Part shown: positions 17,089 through 25,831 of the stretch, in pieces | How the letters are laid out: each line of letters begins with the position of its first letter | Position numbering within the stretch: the stretch's first letter is position 1 | NCBI RefSeq assembly: GCF_001678665.1 | Contig: NZ_LZRP01000001.1 | Span: forward strand, 496,001-560,000 | Direction: 5' to 3' | DNA from: Erythrobacter sp. QSSC1-22B | GTDB lineage: Bacteria > Pseudomonadota > Alphaproteobacteria > Sphingomonadales > Sphingomonadaceae | DNA: 64,000 nt | The notes under the pieces: model-generated | Told to the model about the DNA's origin: nothing | Databases searched by the model: none | What the model saw: the letters and a program-made list of their open reading frames with translations, nothing else | Translations under genes and position numbers: made by a program

Positions 17089-18360
17089 ATGGACGACCAT
17101 GAACTGAGAAAAAAGGCCGTTGCGGAGATGCATCTGCGGCGCTGGCCCGCGATTCCGGTGCCCTGCCTGATCGTCCAGTGGGTGCTGATGGTCGACGATG
17201 CCGCAGCGACTACCGAGCTGGAAGCAATCGAGGCACACGCCGCCGAAATCCACCCGGTCGAGAACCCCTCGCATCGTTCGGGCAGCCTGACCGCTACAAT
17301 CCGCTTTTCTTGGGAACAACACAGCGAGGGCAGCAGCCTGACCCTGCTGGTTCCGGGCGCGACAGCCGAAACGTTCCTGACCCCGGATACGGATGCCGAG
17401 CTGCGAGCGGCGCTTGAATGGGCGCGCGAGTTGCCCGGCAAGATCGTGCGTTCGACGCGGATCTGGATTGCCCACAACGATGCCGACGCCAAGCGGCTGC
17501 TAGAGCGGATGGAGCTGCAGAGCGACGAGTTGGTTTCGGGTAGGATCGACGGAGCGATCCGGATCTGGTCCGACTTCCGCCTCCGCGAGGATGGCTTCGG
17601 ACGGCTGGTGGTCGCAGCCAATGGCGCGGATACCGGCGACCTGACCCGCGCAGTGCAGCGGCTGCAGGAGCTCGGCAATTACCGCAACCGGGCGCTGCTG
17701 GGCTTGCCGGTGGCACGCGAATGCTGGCCCAAGCTCGACGAAGCCGAGCGGCGGCTGCGCGATCTGGCCGACCGGGTCGCCAACAGCGACGAACGCGACG
17801 ACGTGTTGCTGGAAGCGCTCTCCGACCTGTCGCTCGATCTTGCCGGCATTACGACCGCAATCGGCTTTCGCATGGATGCGACCAAGGCCTACGCGCAACT
17901 CGTCGAGGCGCGGCTGCTGCAGCTCAAGGCCGAACCGGTCCCCGGTTTCGCCTCGCTCGACGATTTCACCCAGCGGCGGTTTCGCCCGGCGATGAACACC
18001 TGCACCGCAACCACCGAACGAGTGCGCGAGCTGGCGGTGCGCGCCGAACAGCTCTCCTCGCTGCTGCGCGCGCGGATCGACACGCGGATCGAGAACCAGA
18101 ATGCCGCGCTGCTCCATTCGATGGAGCGCAGCATCGCGATGCAGGTGCGGTTGCAGCAATTGGTCGAGGGGCTCTCGGTAGTGGCGCTGAGCTATTACCT
18201 GCTCGGGCTCGTGCGGTTCTTTTTCGAAGGCATCCCGCCCGAACGGCTGGCGCTGTCGATCGACGAAATCGTCGGCTGGCTCGTGATCCCCGTTGTCCTC
18301 GGGGTCTGGCTGATCATGCGGCTGCTCAAACGGCGAGCGCTTGCGAGCAGCAGGCAATAG
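17089..18360 (+). CDS. DUF3422 family membrane-anchored protein
   Basis: 423 residues. The N-terminal part has the family-type opening (RRWPAIPVP in place of the common HARP-like segment) and the tryptophan-containing FSWEQHSEGSS. The middle is helical and charged (LDEAERRLRDLADRVANSDERDD), and the C-terminal ~75 residues have two membrane segments (VVALSYYLLGLVRFFF and WLVIPVVLGVWLIMRLL). The family occurs widely in proteobacteria without a proven function. It lies on the same strand 52 bases before bchI, but the PpsR operator between them suggests bchI has its own promoter. Confidence 0.8.
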   Translation: MDDHELRKKAVAEMHLRRWPAIPVPCLIVQWVLMVDDAAATTELEAIEAHAAEIHPVENPSHRSGSLTATIRFSWEQHSEGSSLTLLVPGATAETFLTPDTDAELRAALEWARELPGKIVRSTRIWIAHNDADAKRLLERMELQSDELVSGRIDGAIRIWSDFRLREDGFGRLVVAANGADTGDLTRAVQRLQELGNYRNRALLGLPVARECWPKLDEAERRLRDLADRVANSDERDDVLLEALSDLSLDLAGITTAIGFRMDATKAYAQLVEARLLQLKAEPVPGFASLDDFTQRRFRPAMNTCTATTERVRELAVRAEQLSSLLRARIDTRIENQNAALLHSMERSIAMQVRLQQLVEGLSVVALSYYLLGLVRFFFEGIPPERLALSIDEIVGWLVIPVVLGVWLIMRLLKRRALASSRQ

Positions 18361-18393
18361 CCGCGATTTCGCTCTTGTCCTGACGCGCTACCT

Positions 18394-18411
18394 TGTCCAC
18401 ACTGCCTGACA
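18394..18411. promoter_or_regulatory. PpsR/CrtJ operator before bchI
   Basis: An exact TGT-N12-ACA palindrome of the extended form TGTC-N10-GACA, ending one base before the bchI ATG. This is the recognition sequence of PpsR/CrtJ, encoded at 38725-40146. There is no Shine-Dalgarno sequence between it and the ATG. Confidence 0.8.
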
Positions 18412-18412
18412 C

Positions 18413-19414
18413 ATGGCCAGATTTCCCTTTTCGGCGATAGTCGCCCAGGACGAGATGAAACTGGCGCTGCTGGTCGCCGCGGTCAATCCCGCCATCGGGG
18501 GGGTGATGGTGTTCGGCGACCGCGGAACGGGCAAATCCACCGCCGCGCGCGCGCTCGCCGCGCTGCTCCCGCCGATCATGATGGTCGAAGGCTGCCGCTT
18601 CCACTGCCGGCCCGAGGAGCTTGGCACCTGCCCCGACCCCTGCACGTCCAAGCGCAGCCGCAAGGCGGCGGTGCCCTTCGTCGACATGCCGCTGGGCGCG
18701 ACCGAGGACCGGGTGATCGGCGCGCTCGATCTGGAACGCGCGCTGCGCTCGGGCGAAAAGGCGTTCGAACCCGGGCTGTTGGCCAGGGCCCATCGCGGCT
18801 TTCTCTATATCGACGAGATCAACCTGCTCGAGGATCACCTCGTTGACCTGTTGCTCGATGTCGCCGCCTCGGGCGAAAACCTCGTCGAGCGCGAGGGCCT
18901 CTCGGTCCGCCACCGTGCGCAATTCGTGCTGATCGGCAGCGGCAATCCCGAGGAAGGCGAATTGCGCCCGCAACTGCTCGATCGCTTCGGCCTTTCGGTC
19001 GAGGTCCGCACCCCCGACGAAATCGAACAGCGGGTCGAGATCATGCGTCGCTGCGCCGCAAGGGATGCCGATTCCGCCGCCTTCGCCGCTGATTGGGAGG
19101 CGGAAGATGGCAAGGTGCTGCGCCGAATCGCGCGCGGCCAGAAGAAGCTCGCCAGCCTGACGGTACCCGATGCGGTCATGACCGATATGGCCGAGCTGTG
19201 CCGCGCGGTCGGCGCCGACGGGTTGCGCGGCGAACTGACGCTGATGCGCGCCGCCCGCGGGCTAGCGGCACTCAACGGCGCCGATGCGGTGCGGCGCGAC
19301 CATCTGCTGGCAATCGCGCCGATGGCGCTGCGCCATCGCCTGCGCCGCGATGTGCTCGACGAAACCGGATCCACGGTGCGGATCGAGCGCGCCATCGGCG
19401 AACTGTTCGGATGA
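18413..19414 (+). CDS. bchI: Magnesium chelatase ATPase subunit I
   Basis: 333 residues of an AAA+ ATPase: Walker A FGDRGTGKST (about residues 34-43), Walker B LYIDEINLLEDH, and a sensor region with LIGSGNPEEGELRPQLLDRFGL. Cysteines in CRFHCRPEELGTCPDPC match the BchI insertion. With BchD and BchH it drives Mg insertion into protoporphyrin IX, the first committed step to bacteriochlorophyll. Its stop overlaps the bchD ATG. The ATG directly follows a PpsR operator and lacks a visible ribosome site, so a leaderless transcript is possible. Confidence 0.97.
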   Translation: MARFPFSAIVAQDEMKLALLVAAVNPAIGGVMVFGDRGTGKSTAARALAALLPPIMMVEGCRFHCRPEELGTCPDPCTSKRSRKAAVPFVDMPLGATEDRVIGALDLERALRSGEKAFEPGLLARAHRGFLYIDEINLLEDHLVDLLLDVAASGENLVEREGLSVRHRAQFVLIGSGNPEEGELRPQLLDRFGLSVEVRTPDEIEQRVEIMRRCAARDADSAAFAADWEAEDGKVLRRIARGQKKLASLTVPDAVMTDMAELCRAVGADGLRGELTLMRAARGLAALNGADAVRRDHLLAIAPMALRHRLRRDVLDETGSTVRIERAIGELFG

Positions 19415-21174
19415 ACGCCGCCGGGTCCGTGCAGGATACCGGTGCCCGCACACTCGGCAACCCGCTCGGCAACCCGCTCGCCGACGCGCTGCTCGCGCTC
19501 CGGCTGTTCGCAATCGCGCCGCGCCAGTTGGGCGGGTTGTGTCTGCGCGCCGCTGGCCCGGCGCGCGGCTTGCTGGTCGAACGCCTGCAGGCGCTGTTGC
19601 CGAGCGAGGCCCCCCTCCGACGCTTGCCCGCGCATATCGACGACGAGCGCCTGCTGGGCGGGATCGACATGGCGGCGAGCCTCGCACTGGGCCGCAGCGT
19701 GCGCCAGACCGGCCTGCTCGAAGAGGTGGCCGGTGGGGTCGTATTGGTGCCGATGGCCGAGCGGTTGCGCCCGGATCTCGCGGGACGGCTGGCGCAGGCG
19801 ATGGATGCCAGCAGCGGGACCAGCTTCGGGCTCCTGCTGTTCGACGATGGCGTGACTGCCGAGGAAGCCCCGCCCGTCGCTCTGGCCGAACGCGTTGCCT
19901 TCCGGATCGATCTCTCGCCGATCCGGACGCTGGAAATCGAAGAATCGGACCATCGGGAGGCGCTTCCAATCGAGGCGGTGGAGCCCGGCGATAGCGCGGC
20001 GCTGACGGCGCTCGCGGGGACAGCGATGGCGCTGGGCGTGGATTCGGTGCGGGCGCTGCTGTTAGCGTTGGCGGCCGCGCGGGCGCATGCCGCGCTCGAA
20101 GGGCGCCGCGAACTCTCGGAGGCCGATCTGCAATTGGCCGCGCGGCTCGTGCTTGCCCCGCGCGCCACCCGGGTGCCGCAGAACGACCAGGAAGAGGGGA
20201 CCGAACCAGACGACGAGACGCCACCGCCAGACCAGGAACCCGCCAGCGATAGCGATGCCGGCGTCGATGATGCGGGCGATGCCACCCCGCCCGAGGACAG
20301 CGTGCTCGAAGCGGCGCTGGCAGCGATCCCGCCCGATCTGCTGGCGCGGCTGGCGCAGGGTGCCATGCAGCGCAAGGGCCATGGCAGCGGCGGCGGCCAG
20401 CGCGCCAAATCGAAGCTGCGCGGGCGCCCGCTCGGCGCCCGCCCGGGAATGCCCGGCGGCGGCGCCCGGCTGGCGCTCATCGACACGCTGCGCGCCGCCG
20501 TACCGTGGCAGCCGCTGCGCCGCCGGGAGCGTGGCGATAGCGATTCGCGCGCGCTCATTATCCGCAAATTCGATCTGCACATCCGCCGCTTCGAGGAACG
20601 TGCGCTGGCGGTGACGATCTTCTGCGTCGATGCCTCGGGGTCTGCGGCGATGGCGAGGCTGGGCGAAGCCAAGGGCGCGGTCGAGCTGATGCTGGCGCAA
20701 GCCTATGTGACCCGCAGCGAGGTGGCGCTGATCGCCTTTCGCGGGGCCGGTGCGGAGCTGCTGCTGCCCCCGACCCGCTCGCTGACCCGCGCGCGGCGAG
20801 CGCTCGCCCAGCTACCCGGCGGTGGCGGGACGCCGCTGGCGGCGGGCATCGTCGCGGCACGACGGCTGGCCGCCAGCATCGCTTCGCGCGGGGCCACCCC
20901 TTTCCTCGTTTTCCTGACCGATGGCAGCGCCAATATCGCCGCCGATGGCACTCCCGGCCGCACCCGGGCTCGTGACGATGCCACCGCCGCCGCCAGTGGT
21001 GTCGCAGCCGATGGCAACGCTGCGCTGGTGGTCGATATTGCGCCGCGACCACGGCCCGAGGCCGAAGCGCTCGCGCGGGCGATGCGGGCCCGCTACCTGC
21101 CGCTGCCGCTGGCGGATGCCGCCGGGCTTCAGCGCGCGGTCGAAGCGGCCAGACCAAGCCGGCAGATGTCATGA
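19411..21174 (+). CDS. bchD: Magnesium chelatase subunit D
   Basis: 587 residues in three parts. An AAA-like N-terminal domain lacks a proper Walker A, as known for BchD. An acidic proline-rich linker covers about residues 255-305 (EEGTEPDDETPPPDQEP). A C-terminal von Willebrand A domain has the metal site DASGSAAMA (from Asp407) and LTDGSAN. BchD bridges the BchI ring to BchH. A short in-frame duplication (GNPLGNPL, residues ~16-23) is seen near the N-terminus. It overlaps bchI and bchO by four bases each. Confidence 0.96.
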   Translation: MNAAGSVQDTGARTLGNPLGNPLADALLALRLFAIAPRQLGGLCLRAAGPARGLLVERLQALLPSEAPLRRLPAHIDDERLLGGIDMAASLALGRSVRQTGLLEEVAGGVVLVPMAERLRPDLAGRLAQAMDASSGTSFGLLLFDDGVTAEEAPPVALAERVAFRIDLSPIRTLEIEESDHREALPIEAVEPGDSAALTALAGTAMALGVDSVRALLLALAAARAHAALEGRRELSEADLQLAARLVLAPRATRVPQNDQEEGTEPDDETPPPDQEPASDSDAGVDDAGDATPPEDSVLEAALAAIPPDLLARLAQGAMQRKGHGSGGGQRAKSKLRGRPLGARPGMPGGGARLALIDTLRAAVPWQPLRRRERGDSDSRALIIRKFDLHIRRFEERALAVTIFCVDASGSAAMARLGEAKGAVELMLAQAYVTRSEVALIAFRGAGAELLLPPTRSLTRARRALAQLPGGGGTPLAAGIVAARRLAASIASRGATPFLVFLTDGSANIAADGTPGRTRARDDATAAASGVAADGNAALVVDIAPRPRPEAEALARAMRARYLPLPLADAAGLQRAVEAARPSRQMS

Positions 21175-22064
21175 GCGCACCCTTGCGCTGGGATTTCGAG
21201 GGCCGCGAGTGGCCGCATCGCGAGACCAGCCGCTTCGTCGAGGCGGGCGGGCTGCGCTGGCATGTCCAGCAGGCGGGCAGCGGACCGGTGCTGCTGATGC
21301 TCCACGGCACCGGTGGATCGAGCCACAGCTGGCGGGGAATGCTCCTGCTGCTCGCCGAGCATTTCACGATCGTCGCACCCGACCTGCCCGGCCACGCCTT
21401 CACCAGCGGGCGTATCGCTGGCGGCCCGACACTCCCCCGCGTCTCCGCAGCAATTGCCCGCCTGCTGCAAAGCCTCGCCCTCGAGCCGGCGCTGCTGGTC
21501 GGCCATTCCGCGGGTGCGGCCATCGCGCTCCAGCTGGTGCAGGACGGAATGCGCGTGCCCGTCGTCGGGATGAGCCCGGCCCTGATGCCCTTCCCCGGCC
21601 TCGCCGCGCGGCTTTTCCCGGCCTTGGCGAAGCTGCTGTTCGTCAATCCGCTGGTCCCGTCGATCTTCGCCCGCATAGCGCGCGGTTCCGGGGAGACCGG
21701 CCGCTTCATCGAGCGCGCCACCGCGTCACGGATCGATGCCGGGGGCATGCGCTGCTACGAGATGCTGTTGGGCAATAGCGAGCACTGCCGGGGCGCGCTG
21801 GCGATGATGGCGAACTGGGATCTGGCCGCGCTCGAGGCCACGCTGCCCGCAATCGACGTGCCTGTCCTGCTGGCGCATGGCGACCGGGACCGGGCGGTCC
21901 CGCTTTCCTCGGCCAGGCAGGCCTGCGCCGCTTTGCCGCGATGCGAACTGGAGGTGCTCGCAGGGCTCGGCCATCTGGCGCATGAGGAGCGCAGCGCGGA
22001 CGCCGCCGCGCTGATCCGGCGGTTTGCCGCGCGCCATGCTATAGTGCCGGGCGAAGGAGCCTGA
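21171..22064 (+). CDS. bchO: BchO, alpha/beta hydrolase of the Mg-chelatase operon
   Basis: 297 residues with an alpha/beta-hydrolase fold: oxyanion segment LMLHGTGGSSHSW, nucleophile elbow VGHSAGAAI, acid and histidine in AHGDRDRAVP and AGLGHLAHEE. BchO is known by its constant position after bchID and is annotated as a Mg-chelatase accessory protein; the reaction is unproven. It overlaps the bchD stop by four bases and is followed after two bases by the small membrane protein gene. Confidence 0.93.
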   Translation: MSAPLRWDFEGREWPHRETSRFVEAGGLRWHVQQAGSGPVLLMLHGTGGSSHSWRGMLLLLAEHFTIVAPDLPGHAFTSGRIAGGPTLPRVSAAIARLLQSLALEPALLVGHSAGAAIALQLVQDGMRVPVVGMSPALMPFPGLAARLFPALAKLLFVNPLVPSIFARIARGSGETGRFIERATASRIDAGGMRCYEMLLGNSEHCRGALAMMANWDLAALEATLPAIDVPVLLAHGDRDRAVPLSSARQACAALPRCELEVLAGLGHLAHEERSADAAALIRRFAARHAIVPGEGA

Positions 22065-22066
22065 GC

Positions 22067-22267
22067 ATGGAGCGGATGGCGCAAAACTTCGGCTGGATCG
22101 AAATCCTTTTCACCGCGACGGTGGCGCTGGGTTTCGGGTTCTACCAGCTATGGTCGGTCAGTCGCGAAATCGCCCGCGACAAGGCGGCGAAGGAGCGCGA
22201 GGAGGGAACCCCCGAGTCAGACTCGCCGGGGCATCCGGTAGGGGAGCATGAACTGGACGATCGGTGA
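22067..22267 (+). CDS. Small single-pass membrane protein of the bchIDO operon (orf66)
   Basis: 66 residues: one membrane segment (about residues 10-29, IEILFTATVALGFGFYQLW) followed by a charged helix (REIARDKAAKEREE) and an acidic tail. A good ribosome site (GAAGGAG) precedes the ATG, and the bchO stop is two bases upstream, so it is clearly translated with bchIDO. I do not recognise a named family. The position suggests a membrane anchor or assembly factor for Mg-chelatase, but that is inference. Its last 51 bases overlap the end of crtC on the other strand. Confidence 0.75.
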   Translation: MERMAQNFGWIEILFTATVALGFGFYQLWSVSREIARDKAAKEREEGTPESDSPGHPVGEHELDDR

Positions 22268-23224
22268 GGAGAAGCGGTCGAGGTCGAGGCTTTCCTGCAC
22301 CGCGGTCACCGGTTCGCCATAGAGCCGCGATGCCAGTGTGGAACGCGCGTAAAAGGGCGCATCCTCCCAGGTCTTGAGCACCCGCGCATAGCCGCCATCG
22401 GCACGCGTCTGGCGTTCCATCTGCCACACTGTGTTGGCAAGCGGCGCAACCGGGGGCAGTTCGGCCTTGTGCGGTGTGCCATCGGCAGCGAAGCGCAGCG
22501 CGCTGGCGAAAGGCGAACCGTCTCGGCGGATTCCCTCGTAGCTGACCACCGAACCGCAGCGGGTGTGCGCGCGCGACCAGTGCCAGACGCGGAATCCCTC
22601 CTCGAGCGACTCGCTTCCGCTGTTTGAATCGAGATAGGCGCTGCCGCTCCAGCGCAAGGCCGGCTTGTCCATCTCCACCTCGATCCGCGCGCGCGGCGCA
22701 AGGCAGTGCCAGCTGTGCCGCCCCGCCGGATCGAGCGCGAAGGCGGTCGCGTTGAGCGCCTCGGGGATGACCCGGATTTTCCCCCGCACTGCGCGTTGCC
22801 ACGGGATGCCGAGCCGCTTGTCGCGTTCGACGATATCGATCTCCAGCGCCTCGCCGGTCCAGCGCAGCGAGCTCGGCCCGATCGCAAGCGTTGCGGCCTC
22901 CTGCACCACCGCATCCTGCCCGCGTTCGGTCATGGTCCAGCGCGCGCCCGGGCCGTAGAGCGCAACGTTGAGCGCGCTGTGGTCGGTCGGGGCGCTGCGC
23001 CCGCTCTTCTTGTAGTAGGGTGAAAACACGCTGCCCAGAAAGGCGATGATCGTCAGACCGTGCCGCCCGTCTTCGCTGAGCGCATCGACATACCACCAGG
23101 CGTAGCCACCAGGTGGAACCGGCGCATCGAAGCGAGGTCCTGCGCCACCTGTTGCGCTGCGAGGCGCCCGGACAAGGCGGCCATCGGCACCCCGGCTCCC
23201 GGGTGGGTGCTTCCACCCGCGCAA
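22217..23224 (-). CDS. crtC: Carotenoid 1,2-hydratase (hydroxyneurosporene synthase)
   Basis: The conserved CrtC core begins at VPPGGYAWWYVDALSEDGR and continues with FLGSVFSPYYKK, DHSALNVALYG and the C-terminal SLDLDRFSSPIVQFMLPYRMP. The enzyme adds water across the C1,2 double bond of neurosporene or lycopene end groups at the membrane. No ATG or GTG lies just before the core; the nearest in-frame start is TTG at 23224, which would give ~335 residues and a 172-base overlap with crtD. The true start is therefore uncertain and may lie anywhere from ~23130 upward. It is translated after crtD in one operon. Confidence 0.85.
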   Translation of the reverse strand: MRGWKHPPGSRGADGRLVRAPRSATGGAGPRFDAPVPPGGYAWWYVDALSEDGRHGLTIIAFLGSVFSPYYKKSGRSAPTDHSALNVALYGPGARWTMTERGQDAVVQEAATLAIGPSSLRWTGEALEIDIVERDKRLGIPWQRAVRGKIRVIPEALNATAFALDPAGRHSWHCLAPRARIEVEMDKPALRWSGSAYLDSNSGSESLEEGFRVWHWSRAHTRCGSVVSYEGIRRDGSPFASALRFAADGTPHKAELPPVAPLANTVWQMERQTRADGGYARVLKTWEDAPFYARSTLASRLYGEPVTAVQESLDLDRFSSPIVQFMLPYRMPRRV

Positions 23225-24612
23225 TAGAGCCCAGGGATCCGCGTCCGCGCGCCCTGCCGGAGGAAGGACGCCGCCCAGCCGTGCGAGGCCCGTCCATAGA
23301 TCGCTCCCCCCGTCGAGGGCGAAAATCTCTCGAAGTCGTTCGGCGTCAGCAGCCGGTGCGGCAGCGGGTCCTCCAGCTGCAAACTGCAGCGCTCCAGGGT
23401 TCGCCTCATGGCCCGAGTGCATCGCTCTTCCTCCTGTGCAGTGAAATCGAATGTGTCGCCATTGGCCGGCGCGTTGACGATGATCTGGAACCGCTCCCGG
23501 CCGGTCAGCGCGGCGCCGGAGCCCGCCCCGCGATCGAGCGCGCAGACATAGACGCTGGGATCGCCCGGCACTGCGCCGCGCGAAATGTCGGCGAACTCGC
23601 GCACATAATCGGGCGAGAAGAAGACGTTGTGTCGCGACAGCGGAAATCCATCGCTGCGCGCATGGGCGAGCCAGACCATGGCCGAAAGCGAGCGTTTGCC
23701 CGGCTTGATCGGTGCAACCGCGCGGGCGGCGTTGCGGCCCAGCGCGCCGCTTGCCAACGCGGAGGGATCGGCATTGACCACGACCGCATCGGCGGCGATG
23801 AATTCGCCGGATTCGACCGACACTCCGCACGCCCTGCCATTGTGGAATTCGACACCCTCGACCGCTGTGCCGGTGCGGAAGCGCGCGCCGTGTTCCTCGG
23901 CCACCCCCCGCAGGGCTTCGGCCAGCGCGCTCATCCCGCCGTCGATCAGCCAGACCCCCTGCGCCTCGACATGCGCGATCAGCATCAGCGTGGCGGGGGT
24001 GTCGAAGGGCGATGACCCGCAATAGGTCGAATAGCGCCCGAACAGCTGGCGCAGCCGCGGGTCGGCGAAGTGTTCGCCCAGCACCTTCCACAGGCTCTCA
24101 CAGGGGCGGATCGCCAGCAGATCGCCGATGCGTGCGAGGCCGATGCGGCGCATCAGCGGGAGCGGCCACGAGACCTTGTCGGCGCGCAGCATGCTGTGCT
24201 CGAGAATGCCGTAGATCCGCGCGGCCTCGGTGCGGAAGCTGCGATAGCCGCGCGCCGCATCGGCCCCGGCGAAATCGCCGATAGCGTCCTCGCTGCGTGC
24301 AGGATCGGCGTAGAGATCGAGATGGCCAGTGGCGTCCCAGGCGTGGCGGGCGAGAACGTGGGCCGGGCGCACCGAGACACAATCGTCGAGCGAACGACCG
24401 GCGAGTTCGAACACCTCGTCGAACACGTCGCGCAGGGTGAAGACCGTCGGGCCCGCGTCGATCGGCGTGCCATCGACCGCGACCCGCCGCGCCTTGCCCC
24501 CGACATGGCTTTCCTTTTCGATCACGGTGATATCGTGTCCGCTCGCGGCGAGGCGGACCGCGCAGGCCAGCCCGCCCATTCCCGCTCCGATGATCACCAC
24601 GCGTGATGCCAA
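23053..24612 (-). CDS. crtD: Carotenoid 3,4-desaturase (methoxyneurosporene dehydrogenase)
   Basis: 519 residues of the CrtI/CrtD phytoene-desaturase family. The FAD motif VVIIGAGMGGLACAVRLA is at the N-terminus, followed by EKESHVGGKA, and the C-terminal signature is YCAGGSTHPGAGVPMA. CrtD puts the 3,4 double bond into hydroxylated carotenoids in the spheroidene/spirilloxanthin branch. The start is TTG 24612 with AGGAGG five bases upstream. The first gene of the crtDC unit, it faces crtF across a 60-base gap containing a PpsR operator. CrtD rather than CrtI is inferred from the crtC/crtF context. Confidence 0.93.
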   Translation of the reverse strand: MASRVVIIGAGMGGLACAVRLAASGHDITVIEKESHVGGKARRVAVDGTPIDAGPTVFTLRDVFDEVFELAGRSLDDCVSVRPAHVLARHAWDATGHLDLYADPARSEDAIGDFAGADAARGYRSFRTEAARIYGILEHSMLRADKVSWPLPLMRRIGLARIGDLLAIRPCESLWKVLGEHFADPRLRQLFGRYSTYCGSSPFDTPATLMLIAHVEAQGVWLIDGGMSALAEALRGVAEEHGARFRTGTAVEGVEFHNGRACGVSVESGEFIAADAVVVNADPSALASGALGRNAARAVAPIKPGKRSLSAMVWLAHARSDGFPLSRHNVFFSPDYVREFADISRGAVPGDPSVYVCALDRGAGSGAALTGRERFQIIVNAPANGDTFDFTAQEEERCTRAMRRTLERCSLQLEDPLPHRLLTPNDFERFSPSTGGAIYGRASHGWAASFLRQGARTRIPGLYCAGGSTHPGAGVPMAALSGRLAAQQVAQDLASMRRFHLVATPGGMSMRSAKTGGTV

Positions 24613-24654
24613 CGCCGCCTCCTCGCCGATTAGAATTGACGTTTACAAAGCATC

Positions 24655-24672
24655 TGTCCAATGTTTTTGACA
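24655..24672. promoter_or_regulatory. PpsR/CrtJ operator between crtD and crtF
   Basis: An exact TGTC-N10-GACA palindrome in the divergent crtD-crtF gap, ending directly at the ATG of crtF at 24673. A TTGACG at 24636-24641 is a possible -35 for crtF, with 17 bases to a weak -10 (CAATGT) inside the operator. One PpsR dimer could thus block both carotenoid transcripts. Confidence 0.8.
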
Positions 24673-25821
24673 ATGCAACCCGACCAACCCCCACCACCGG
24701 GTTCCATGCTTGCCGGGTGGAAGCGCCGCTGGATCGGCTGGCGAAACGGGGTGATCGGCAATTCGCGATTCCAGCGCTGGGCGGCGGCCAATCCGCTGAC
24801 CCGCACAATCGCGCAGCGGCGCGCGGGCGGGCTGTTCGATCTGGTTGCCGGTTTCACCTACAGCCAGACGCTTTCGGCGGCGGTCGAGAGCGGGGTGATC
24901 GAACTGCTGGCAGCGGGGCCGGTGAGCCTGGCGGATGCTGGCAAGCGCTGCGGGCTTAGCGAAGAGGCCGCCGCGCTGCTGCTGCGCGCCTCGGCGGCGA
25001 TCGATCTGGCGCAGGAGGTCGAACCGGGGGTGTGGATGCTCGGACAACAGGGCGCGGCATTGCGCGGGAATGCCGGGGTTCTGGCGATGATCCGCCATCA
25101 CCGCCTGCTCTATGCCGACCTTGCCGATCCGCTGGCACTGCTGCGGCGCGAACGGTCTTCGCCGACCGCGCTTTCGGACTTCTGGACTTATGCCGGGGAG
25201 CCAGATCCGGCGGCCCGGGACGATTGCAACACAAGGGCCTACAGCGAATTGATGGCGAGCTCGCAGGCCATGGTCGTGGAGCAGGTTCTGGCCGCCTATC
25301 GCTTCGACCGGCACCGCTCGCTGCTCGATGTCGGCGGGGGCTACGGCGTCTTTGCGACGGCGGTAGCCGCGGCTTATCCGGCTCTGAATACGGGCATTTT
25401 CGACCTGCCCGACGTGCTACGCCATCATGCTGGCGAGTCTACGCCTGTAAGTCGGCAAGCCCCCACGCTGCATCCCGGCGACTTCTTCCGCGATCCGATC
25501 CCAACCGGTTACGACTGCATATCGCTGGTCAGGATCCTGCACGACCACGACGATGCACCGGCAGCGGACCTGCTATCCGCCATCCACGAGTCGCTGGAGC
25601 ACGGCGCCACGCTGTTGATCGCCGAACCGATGGCCGGGACTCGTGGTGCACGGAAGATGGGGGACGCTTATTTCGGGCTCTATCTTTGGGCTATGCGCTC
25701 GGGCCGTCCGCGTCGCGCGGACGAGATCGGCGCCATGCTGAACCGGGCGGGTTTCCGCGACTGGCGCCGGGTCGCCACCGATCTCCCGGTGATAACTTCC
25801 CTGATTGTCGCAACAGCCTGA
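24673..25821 (+). CDS. crtF: Hydroxyneurosporene O-methyltransferase
   Basis: 382 residues from ATG 24673 (an ATG four codons earlier lies inside the operator). The N-terminal dimerisation domain includes GLFDLVAGFTYSQTL. The SAM-binding motif is SLLDVGGGYGVFATAVA, followed by FDLPDVL and the catalytic segment RILHDHDD. CrtF methylates the 1-hydroxyl of spheroidene/spirilloxanthin precursors made by CrtC. The gene lies alone between two PpsR-controlled promoters; bchC follows after 119 bases. Confidence 0.94.
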   Translation: MQPDQPPPPGSMLAGWKRRWIGWRNGVIGNSRFQRWAAANPLTRTIAQRRAGGLFDLVAGFTYSQTLSAAVESGVIELLAAGPVSLADAGKRCGLSEEAAALLLRASAAIDLAQEVEPGVWMLGQQGAALRGNAGVLAMIRHHRLLYADLADPLALLRRERSSPTALSDFWTYAGEPDPAARDDCNTRAYSELMASSQAMVVEQVLAAYRFDRHRSLLDVGGGYGVFATAVAAAYPALNTGIFDLPDVLRHHAGESTPVSRQAPTLHPGDFFRDPIPTGYDCISLVRILHDHDDAPAADLLSAIHESLEHGATLLIAEPMAGTRGARKMGDAYFGLYLWAMRSGRPRRADEIGAMLNRAGFRDWRRVATDLPVITSLIVATA

Positions 25822-25831
25822 CACATTGTGA

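Noticed and set aside
19449..19476. Short duplication in bchD (GNPLGNPL) as a functional repeat
   Set aside because: It is a 12-base slippage-type duplication in a variable N-terminal region; nothing suggests a function.
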